A program made the translations under genes and the position numbers. The notes beneath the pieces were generated by a model that saw nothing but the letters and a program-made list of their open reading frames with translations, ran no database searches and was not told the DNA's origin. Shown here piece after piece: positions 1 to 5,692 of a stretch of 8,939 bases of DNA (position 1 is its first letter; each line of letters begins with the position of its first letter). The stretch spans positions 1 to 8,939 of the forward strand of contig PBJL01000027.1 of the NCBI GenBank assembly GCA_002721105.1. Reading direction: 5' to 3'. The DNA is from Acidiferrobacteraceae bacterium (GTDB taxonomy: Bacteria; Pseudomonadota; Gammaproteobacteria; Arenicellales; UBA868).

Positions 1-77
1 AAGGTTGCTTTTCGATCTTGGAAATCCTTTTTATGTCTAGAATTTCTCTTTCTTCTGTTTTTTCCGTTAGCTGGCAT
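1..77 (-). CDS. Start of an unidentified basic protein, cut by left window edge
   Basis: An ATG at 77-75 opens a frame with no stop for 25 codons to the window edge. The visible N-terminus begins MPANGKNRRKRNSRHKKD and is very rich in Lys and Arg. It lies 5 bases after the trxA stop on the same strand, so the two are probably co-transcribed. In many gammaproteobacteria the gene after trxA is rho, so a Rho factor with a basic N-terminal extension is possible. The residues seen do not resemble the usual Rho start, and no domain is visible. No Shine-Dalgarno sequence precedes the ATG. It could also be a short spurious frame. Confidence 0.4.
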   Translation of the reverse strand, partial: MPANGKNRRKRNSRHKKDFQDRKAT

Positions 78-82
78 GATAT

Positions 83-403
83 TTATATATTTTGGTTAAT
101 AAATGATTGAATTTGTGATTTTGATGCTGCGCCTATATGTTGAGCCTGAACGACACCTTCTTTAATTATTATTAGAGTTGGTATACTTCTTATAGAATAT
201 TTCATAGCAGTTTGGTTATTATTATCCACATCAACCTTAAAGATTTTTATCTTGTCATCTAGTTCTTCAGCTAGCTCCTCTAAAATTGGACCGATCATTT
301 TGCAAGGTCCACACCACTCAGCCCAGAAATCAATCAATACTGGTAAACCTGACTGATTTACATCTTTTTCAAAATCTTTATCATTTGTATGATTTGTTCC
401 CAT
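83..403 (-). CDS. trxA: Thioredoxin 1
   Basis: This is a complete 106-residue cytoplasmic thioredoxin, a protein disulfide reductant that thioredoxin reductase recycles. The active site WCGPC is at residues 30-34 within DFWAEWCGPCKMIGPIL. The buried acid is Asp25, and the cis-proline is Pro75 in RSIPT. The C-terminus carries the usual GAASKSQIQSFI helix. Length and motifs match E. coli TrxA (about 109 residues), and there is no signal peptide. Residues 1-10 are polar and give no sign of a longer start. It is divergent from cysQ across a 192-base spacer and is followed after 5 bases by a minus-strand frame. CysQ and thioredoxin both serve sulfate assimilation, since thioredoxin reduces PAPS reductase in E. 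coli, so their adjacency may be functional (inference). Confidence 0.96.
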   Translation of the reverse strand: MGTNHTNDKDFEKDVNQSGLPVLIDFWAEWCGPCKMIGPILEELAEELDDKIKIFKVDVDNNNQTAMKYSIRSIPTLIIIKEGVVQAQHIGAASKSQIQSFINQNI

Positions 404-415
404 TTAGCTGATATT

Positions 416-444
416 AATATAGATATTCTTACTGTTTTAGTTAA
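416..444 (-). promoter_or_regulatory. Possible sigma70-type promoter for trxA
   Basis: On the minus strand, TTAACT (444-439, 4 of 6 matches to the -35 consensus) and TATATT (421-416, 5 of 6 matches to -10) are separated by 17 bases. The implied transcription start is near 409, leaving a leader of only about 6 bases before the trxA ATG. AT-rich spacers give chance matches easily, so this is a weak call. Confidence 0.25.
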
Positions 445-509
445 ATTCTCTGATTGATCTCCGTGGGTACGGCTTGAATATTTACATTTTCTCTCTTTAG
501 AGTAGCTGA

Positions 510-538
510 TTGCAAGTTTTTTTAGGTATTTTTATCAT
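510..538 (+). promoter_or_regulatory. Possible sigma70-type promoter for cysQ
   Basis: TTGCAA (510-515, 4 of 6 matches to -35) and TATCAT (533-538, 5 of 6 matches to -10) are 17 bases apart. This implies a transcript starting near 545 and a leader of about 50 AT-rich bases. A second TATAAT at 543-548 has no convincing -35 partner. This is inferred from motif matching only. Confidence 0.35.
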
Positions 539-595
539 AAAATATAATAATATTCATAAATATCAATAATTTATATATAGTAAAAAAAAATAATT

Positions 596-1429
596 ATGAC
601 TCTTATAGATAAAAATCTAGATCTTTTTGAGGAAATAGTAGAAGTGTCGCAAGGCGCTGGTGAAATTATTCTAGATATATATGAAAACTCAAATCATAGA
701 CATACATTTAAAGAAGATAATTCTCCGCTCACAAAAGCAGACACAGAATCTAATAAATTTATTGTTAATAAATTAAAGAAAATAACCCCTCATTTGCCAT
801 TACTTTCTGAGGAAGAAAAAAGAATACCATTCAATAATAGATCCTCATGGAAAGAATATTGGCTAATAGATCCCTTAGATGGAACAAAAGAATTTATTAA
901 AAGGAATGGAGAATTTACTGTGAATATAGCATTAATCAGAAATAACATACCTGTATTTGGAGTAATAGATATTCCAGTTAAGAAACAAACCTATTGGGGC
1001 GCAGAGGGAATTGGATCTTTCATTATAAAAAATAATAAAAAATCTGAAAAAATTTATGTAGCAAATGAAAGTAAAGAAAAAATGAGAATTTTAAGCAGTC
1101 GATCACACAAAGGTGATGAAAGAATACTCCTAAAAAAAATTAATGACTATAAGCTCATAAAAGCAGGAAGTTCTCTGAAATTTTGTTTAATTGCGAGCGG
1201 AGAAGCAGATGCATACATAAGATTAGGTCCGACTTCTGAATGGGATATTGCAGCTGGAGATGCTATTGTTCGATTTGCAGGTGGAATTATTGTAGATCTT
1301 AATAATAAAGGTCTTGAATACAATAAAGGTGAAAGTTTGATAAATCCAAATTTCATCGTTACAAAGGATAGAGTTATTAAAGAAAAGCTACTCTCAATTA
1401 TTAAAGAAACCCAAGGGATAACTTATTGA
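596..1429 (+). CDS. cysQ: 3'(2'),5'-bisphosphate nucleotidase CysQ
   Basis: This 277-residue enzyme of the inositol-monophosphatase superfamily hydrolyses 3'-phosphoadenosine 5'-phosphate, the by-product of sulfate assimilation and sulfotransfer, to AMP and phosphate. The Mg2+-binding residues of the family are all visible: Asp49 (TKADT), Glu72-Glu73 (LLSEEE), the IDPLDGTKEF block at 91-100 with Asp92 and Asp95, and Asp217 in SEWDIAAGDA. The segments KEFIKRNGEFTVNIALI and GSSLKFCL are nearly identical to E. coli CysQ (246 residues), which separates it from SuhB-type inositol phosphatases. It is slightly longer than E. coli CysQ, mostly through a C-terminal tail. The ATG follows an A-rich tract with no Shine-Dalgarno motif. 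Its 3' end overlaps the convergent sugar-transferase gene by 7 bases. Confidence 0.94.
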   Translation: MTLIDKNLDLFEEIVEVSQGAGEIILDIYENSNHRHTFKEDNSPLTKADTESNKFIVNKLKKITPHLPLLSEEEKRIPFNNRSSWKEYWLIDPLDGTKEFIKRNGEFTVNIALIRNNIPVFGVIDIPVKKQTYWGAEGIGSFIIKNNKKSEKIYVANESKEKMRILSSRSHKGDERILLKKINDYKLIKAGSSLKFCLIASGEADAYIRLGPTSEWDIAAGDAIVRFAGGIIVDLNNKGLEYNKGESLINPNFIVTKDRVIKEKLLSIIKETQGITY

Positions 1430-2151
1430 TCTAACTGCACAATATCTTCACTACCTGGAGGTGGAAATGGATACAGCTCCCTCTGTCTAAGAGATATATC
1501 AATTAACCGTGAATCAATATTAAAGCTTGTCAGTTTTTTTCCTATCCACTTCAAGGCTATTGGTTTAGAAACCAAAGCAACTATAGTGAAAAAGATAAGT
1601 TGAATATCTAAAAAGAATGTTTGATGGTCTATATATATCAAACCAAGCCTGCTCTTCCATGGCCTAATAAGCTGATTATAAGATAAATCTGGATTATTAC
1701 TTCTATTCAAGATTTGAGCCTCATCTGAGAAAACAATAGATGAAAAGTCAGTAATGCCCGGCTTTATGCTCAATAACTTTTCTTCCCTGAGAGTATACAT
1801 TTTCGTTTCATCAATTATGTTTGGTCTCGGGCCAACTAGACTCATATTTCCTAAAAAAACATTTAATAGCTGGATGCCTTCATCAAATTTATACTGTCTT
1901 ATAATCTTACCTATCGAAGTAATCCTTTCATCATCCAAACTGGTTGAATTTATATTTTTTTTATACGCATCAGGAATCATAGACCTCAATTTATACATCT
2001 TAAATAATTTACCATTCTTGCCTACTCTTTTGGATATGTATAAAGGCGATGAAAAATCATTAAGCCACACTGCAAACATAAGAATTAAAAGCGGTATTAA
2101 TAAAATAATCAAACCAAAAAGCGAAACTACTATATCGAATACTCTTTTCAT
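1423..2151 (-). CDS. Polyprenyl-phosphate sugar-1-phosphate transferase (PglC/WcaJ type)
   Basis: This 242-residue monotopic phosphoglycosyl transferase would move a sugar 1-phosphate from a nucleotide sugar to undecaprenyl phosphate at the inner membrane, starting lipid-linked glycan assembly. An N-terminal hydrophobic segment (residues 4-30) is followed by the family blocks: SKRVGKNGKLFKMYKLRSM at 40-58, the catalytic Asp90-Glu91 dyad in QYKFDEGIQL, and GNMSLVGPRP at 101-110. The usual DELPQ is altered to DEGIQ, so the proline after the dyad is lost. A further hydrophobic stretch (about 176-195) and a proline-rich tail ending near PPPGSEDIV follow. The 242-residue length is close to PglC and lacks the extra N-terminal membrane domain of WcaJ or WbaP. 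It is the last gene of the operon, 25 bases after the transketolase genes. The sugar it transfers cannot be read from sequence. Confidence 0.9.
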   Translation of the reverse strand: MKRVFDIVVSLFGLIILLIPLLILMFAVWLNDFSSPLYISKRVGKNGKLFKMYKLRSMIPDAYKKNINSTSLDDERITSIGKIIRQYKFDEGIQLLNVFLGNMSLVGPRPNIIDETKMYTLREEKLLSIKPGITDFSSIVFSDEAQILNRSNNPDLSYNQLIRPWKSRLGLIYIDHQTFFLDIQLIFFTIVALVSKPIALKWIGKKLTSFNIDSRLIDISLRQRELYPFPPPGSEDIVQLDQ

Positions 2152-2176
2152 TGTTTATTTGTTTAAAAATAGCTTG

Positions 2177-3097
2177 TCAATTATTAAGTAGATCTTTAAC
2201 CCTACAAATAATTGCATCAGAATTCATCGAATATTTTTTTCGCAAATATTCCTGTGAACCAACGATTGATGAAAAAATATCATTTAAGGCAATTTTTGAG
2301 AATCTTTTCGGTAATACATTATTTTCCATACAAACTTCAGCAATTGCCCCGCCAAGACCTCCTGTTTCATTATGCTCTTCAATTGAAATAATTCCTCCAG
2401 TTTCATTTGCTGCAGAAATAATTTCGTCTTTATCAATTGGTTTTATGGTATGCATGCCGACAATTCTTAAACTAATTCCTTCTTCTTTTAAAGTATCATT
2501 TGCCATTAATGCTTCACTTAAGATGCTTCCTGTACAGATTAAAGTTAGATCATTTCCCTCAATATGCCTTCTAGCTTTGCCTAATTGAAATGAGCTCTTA
2601 TCATTAATTTCATTGCTAACTGACTTGTCCAGCCTTAAATAACTAACGCCATGCTCAGTTACTAACGACTTGGTAGCTTCTTTCACCTCCATTTCTGTGC
2701 TTGGCACTACTACTTTCATCCTTGGTATTGATCTAAGGATAGCTATATCTTCAGTTGTATGATGAGACATACCTAAAGCACCATAGCTAAATCCTCCACC
2801 ATTAGAAACAATTGTTATATTGGTATCATGGTAACATGCGTCATTTCTTATCTGTTCAAGACACCTAAGAGTAGCAAAATTACCAATAGAATAAGTAATC
2901 ACCTTTTTACCACTAAGAGATAGGCCTGTAGCTAAGCCAATCATATTTTGTTCTGAAATGCCTACATTAAAATATTGGTCAGGAAAATCTAATTCAAATT
3001 GATCAAAGCTTCCAAAACCAAGGTCACCTGTAAGGAAAACAATATCTTTATCCTTTTTTGCTAATTTACTTAGAGCGCTTACAAAAATATCTCTCAT
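2177..3097 (-). CDS. Split transketolase, C-terminal (pyrimidine-binding) subunit
   Basis: A 306-residue protein holds the ThDP pyrimidine-binding domain (about 1-165) and the transketolase C-terminal domain (about 180-300). The glutamate that activates ThDP is Glu49 in the NVGISEQNM block, and a transketolase-like SHHTTED segment is at 111-117. It should form an active enzyme only with the upstream N-terminal subunit, transferring a two-carbon ketol unit between sugar phosphates or related substrates. The chosen ATG at 3097 is one base after the stop of the N subunit. A frame starting at 3136 is also open but would overlap the N subunit by 38 bases and add 13 residues without family similarity. 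GGA eight bases upstream is a weak ribosome site. With the N subunit it totals about 584 residues, against about 660 in E. coli TktA. The donor and acceptor are unknown. Confidence 0.9.
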   Translation of the reverse strand: MRDIFVSALSKLAKKDKDIVFLTGDLGFGSFDQFELDFPDQYFNVGISEQNMIGLATGLSLSGKKVITYSIGNFATLRCLEQIRNDACYHDTNITIVSNGGGFSYGALGMSHHTTEDIAILRSIPRMKVVVPSTEMEVKEATKSLVTEHGVSYLRLDKSVSNEINDKSSFQLGKARRHIEGNDLTLICTGSILSEALMANDTLKEEGISLRIVGMHTIKPIDKDEIISAANETGGIISIEEHNETGGLGGAIAEVCMENNVLPKRFSKIALNDIFSSIVGSQEYLRKKYSMNSDAIICRVKDLLNN

Positions 3098-3098
3098 T

Positions 3099-3935
3099 TT
3101 ATTTTTCCAACTCAGAAATTGCTTCTTCATATTCATCGTCTTGAGGACTTCGATAATGCCAAAGAACTTTATTCTCCATAAATGAAACTCCCTTACCTTT
3201 TACCGTATTTGCTATTAAACAAAGGGGTTTATTCGAAAGAGTTTTATCTCCTGACAATGAATCATATAATTCTTTATGTGAGTGTCCGTTAACTTCAAGT
3301 ACATTCCAACCAAATGATTCAAGCTTTTCAGCCAAAGGCTCTAAACCAAGGGTCTCTTCTGTTGAATATATACTTTGGAGTTTATTCCTATCAATAATAG
3401 CCACTAGGTTATCAAGACTATGATGTGCAGCAAATAAAAAAGACTCCCAATTTGAACCTTCATTGCATTCACCATCACCCATCAGCACAAAAGTTCGGCT
3501 ATTTATATTATTGATTTTCATTGCAAGTGCCATTCCACATCCCACCGGTAGGCCATGACCTAATGAACCTGTAGACAGCTCAATACCTGGGATTCGCTTA
3601 TGCGAAACATGGCCAGACAAATTAGATCCATCTTGATAGTGTGTACTTAGTTTTTCAATTGGAATGAAACCTATTTCTGCTAGTGAGGCATAAACACCTG
3701 CCCCAGCATGACCTTTACTAAGGATAAATCTATCTCTTTCTGGCCAATCAGGTTGATCAATTTTTATCTTTAAAATAGATCCATACAGAACTGCCATGAT
3801 ATCCGCCATTGATAATACGGAACCTATATGGGAACTTTTTCCTGAATTAGTCATATTGATAGCATGCACTCTAATTCTATTAGATAGCTCCTTAAGGGCT
3901 TCTTGATCAAAAGATTTTTTTCTTTTAAAGGGCAT
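3099..3935 (-). CDS. Split transketolase, N-terminal (diphosphate-binding) subunit
   Basis: A 278-residue protein corresponds to the ThDP diphosphate-binding domain. Visible blocks are SSHIGSVLSMADI at 34-46, FILSKGHAGAGVYA at 70-83, TGSLGHGLPVGCGMALAMK at 122-140, and the cofactor and Mg2+ motif opening with GDGECNEGSNWE at 153-164 and closing at Asn184 in IDRNK. His36 and His76 are at positions used by transketolases for substrate or cofactor contact. It overlaps the upstream aminotransferase by 11 bases and has a good ribosome site inside that gene, so the two are translationally coupled. Split transketolases occur in central metabolism, apulose catabolism and special pathways such as aminoshikimate synthesis (Rif15A/B). 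The setting here, within a glycan operon, argues for a dedicated sugar-building role (inference). Confidence 0.9.
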   Translation of the reverse strand: MPFKRKKSFDQEALKELSNRIRVHAINMTNSGKSSHIGSVLSMADIMAVLYGSILKIKIDQPDWPERDRFILSKGHAGAGVYASLAEIGFIPIEKLSTHYQDGSNLSGHVSHKRIPGIELSTGSLGHGLPVGCGMALAMKINNINSRTFVLMGDGECNEGSNWESFLFAAHHSLDNLVAIIDRNKLQSIYSTEETLGLEPLAEKLESFGWNVLEVNGHSHKELYDSLSGDKTLSNKPLCLIANTVKGKGVSFMENKVLWHYRSPQDDEYEEAISELEK

Positions 3936-5034
3936 AAAATCCTCTAATTGTCTCTGCTACGTATTCAACCTCATCATTTGTAATAAAATTATTTAAAGGC
4001 AGCATTAATGATCTTTTCATTATTAATTCAGTATTTGGAAGTGACTCTTTAAAACCTAACTCTCTGAATTGATGGACTCCCTTACCACCCCATTGAATCA
4101 TAGTGCCAATTCCATTATTTTCTAGATATTGCTTCAATGTATCCCTATCTTCAGCTTCTATTTCATAATTTTGGAAGACATCAAAATTATCTTTTGTATC
4201 ATTTGGTTTTGGGGGCAGCTTAAGTCTTTGAATGCCTTCCAAAGAATTATTGTACAGCATCGCTATTTCTCTTCTCCTAGCAACTGTTTGGTCGAAAGAT
4301 TGAAAAAAATAATTAAGAATAGCTGCTTGGAGATTATCTAGTCTGCTATTAAAACCCCAAACTGTAACTTCATTATTATCTGACCTTCCATGATCTCTGA
4401 ATAATTTTATCTTTTCATAGGTTTCTTGATTGTTTGTAACCATTGCTCCCCCATCACCAAAACATCCTAAAATCTTTGCTGGATAAAAACTTATACAACC
4501 GCCTTCGCCAAATGATCCGGCATATTTACCCTTATATTTTGCACCCAAAGCTTGGGCAGAGTCTTCAAAAACCTTTAAGTTAAATGATTTTGCTATTTCT
4601 AGAATTTCATCCATTTTAGAGATACGTCCGTTAAGCTGTGTAGGCATTATTCCTTTTGTATTTTCTGTAATTGCAGCTCTAATAGATTCAGGATCTATTA
4701 AGTGATCATCACCAGCCTCAACAGCAACTGGTCTAGCGCCAGTAGATTTTATGGCTGATGCTGTGGCAACCATTGTATGAGAGCAAAATATAATCTCATC
4801 ATTCAAGCCGATACCAGATGCTTTTAAAAGCATCTCTAATGCATCAGTTGCATTTCCTACTCCCAAAACATATTTAATATTGAGATAATTTGCTAGATTA
4901 TCTTCAAACTCATCTAACTCATCTTGCATGATGAAAGCACCTTTCTCTGCAACACTTGAGAAGATTTTTATCAATTGTTCTTCATGGCTCCTAAACAGAG
5001 CTGAATAATCAAAAAATGGTATTTTTATTTCCAT
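3925..5034 (-). CDS. DegT/DnrJ/EryC1/StrS-family PLP sugar aminotransferase
   Basis: A 369-residue fold-type I aminotransferase that should convert a keto sugar, usually nucleotide-linked, to an amino sugar with glutamate as donor. Family signs in order are GNATDAL at 60-66 (PLP phosphate binding), FEDSAQALGA at 156-165 with Asp158 contacting the pyridine nitrogen, SFYPAKILGCFGDGGA at 182-197 with Lys187 as the Schiff-base lysine, and GFNSRLDNLQAAI at 227-239. The usual PVHLYG block reads PTQLNG (131-136). The C-terminal segment that in many members resembles HYxPLH reads IQWGGKGVHQ (313-322), so the substrate may be unusual. It starts 16 bases after the GNAT gene with no Shine-Dalgarno motif. 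It overlaps the transketolase N subunit by 11 bases, which ties the two activities together. Confidence 0.92.
   Translation of the reverse strand: MEIKIPFFDYSALFRSHEEQLIKIFSSVAEKGAFIMQDELDEFEDNLANYLNIKYVLGVGNATDALEMLLKASGIGLNDEIIFCSHTMVATASAIKSTGARPVAVEAGDDHLIDPESIRAAITENTKGIMPTQLNGRISKMDEILEIAKSFNLKVFEDSAQALGAKYKGKYAGSFGEGGCISFYPAKILGCFGDGGAMVTNNQETYEKIKLFRDHGRSDNNEVTVWGFNSRLDNLQAAILNYFFQSFDQTVARRREIAMLYNNSLEGIQRLKLPPKPNDTKDNFDVFQNYEIEAEDRDTLKQYLENNGIGTMIQWGGKGVHQFRELGFKESLPNTELIMKRSLMLPLNNFITNDEVEYVAETIRGFYAL
3940..3945 (-). promoter_or_regulatory. Ribosome binding site of the transketolase N subunit
   Basis: AGAGGA on the minus strand, with its GAGG core ending 5 bases before the ATG at 3935, lies inside the last codons of the upstream aminotransferase gene. 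It supports this start and the 11-base overlap. Most other starts in the window lack such a motif. Confidence 0.65.
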
Positions 5035-5050
5035 AACTAATCAACTAGCT

Positions 5051-5692
5051 TTAAAAAATCTTGTAATTATATATCAAGGACTCGGCATTTTTGTGGATTT
5101 CTAAAGAAGCAATTAATTTAGCCCCACACTTCTCATAAAATCGGTGTGCTGATTTTTGTTGGCCACCGGTTACTATTTGTATGTTGCTTATAGAGTTATT
5201 TCTAAACTCTTCTTCTCCTTTATTGAATAGACTTTGACCTATGCCCATTCCTTGTATTTCCTTTGCAACACAAAAATTTAATATCTCACTATCTATTTTC
5301 TCATAATTACTTTCAACCGAGCTACTTTTGAATGGATACAGCAGTGTTTCTGATAATTTTTTCAAGAATTCAATTGAGAATACTCTCCCTATTAGGAACG
5401 GCGATAAAAGCACTCCTTTTCTTAGAATAAATTCTTTATAGAAAGATGAAGTGGAAAAAGATATTGCAATAAAACCAATTATTTGTCCTGTTGTATCTGT
5501 GCAGACACATAAAGAAGAGAATCTACTTCTTGCAATGGATTGATAAAGCTGACTTAAAATAAAGACACTAAATGAAGATAAAAATCCTGTATCAATAACT
5601 TCTTTATGCATTTTTGCAATATTTCTGAATTTTTTTGTTCCTTCATTGCCGGTAAATGTGGTAACAATGTATTTTTCGTGTTGAGTATTCAC
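5051..5692 (-). CDS. GNAT-family N-acetyltransferase, GTG start
   Basis: A 213-residue acyltransferase. The acetyl-CoA pyrophosphate loop QGMGIG is at residues 147-152 in VAKEIQGMGIGQSLFNKG, and the SAHRFYEKCGAKL helix-strand element typical of GNAT C-termini is at 181-193. The first 130 residues include a hydrophobic stretch (GFLSSFSVFILSQLY, 36-50) and GFIAISFS (73-80), typical of the longer GNAT proteins in polysaccharide loci. The start is GTG: it overlaps the TGA of the preceding aminotransferase as GTGA and has TGAGG four bases upstream. The next in-frame ATG would remove 27 residues. By analogy with WecE/WecD and PseC/PseH it probably acylates the amino sugar made by the coupled aminotransferase. 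The substrate is inferred from context. Confidence 0.85.
   Translation of the reverse strand: MNTQHEKYIVTTFTGNEGTKKFRNIAKMHKEVIDTGFLSSFSVFILSQLYQSIARSRFSSLCVCTDTTGQIIGFIAISFSTSSFYKEFILRKGVLLSPFLIGRVFSIEFLKKLSETLLYPFKSSSVESNYEKIDSEILNFCVAKEIQGMGIGQSLFNKGEEEFRNNSISNIQIVTGGQQKSAHRFYEKCGAKLIASLEIHKNAESLIYNYKIF

Noticed and set aside
404..595. Possible small RNA or terminator in the divergent spacer
   Set aside because: No stem longer than about 4 base pairs followed by a T-run was found, and no tRNA-like or riboswitch-like pattern was seen.
1147..1356. 69-codon open frame on the minus strand
   Set aside because: It is antisense to the conserved C-terminal half of cysQ and is a shadow.
1754..2191. 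145-codon open frame on the plus strand
   Set aside because: It is antisense to the sugar transferase, whose family motifs are clear. The translation has no recognisable domain and looks like a reverse-strand shadow.
2151..2588. 145-codon open frame on the plus strand
   Set aside because: It lies opposite the transketolase C subunit, which is well supported. Its composition is that of an antisense frame.
3098..3136. Upstream ATG for the transketolase C subunit
   Set aside because: It would add 13 residues unlike the family and a 38-base overlap with the N subunit. The ATG at 3097, one base after the N-subunit stop, fits family starts better.
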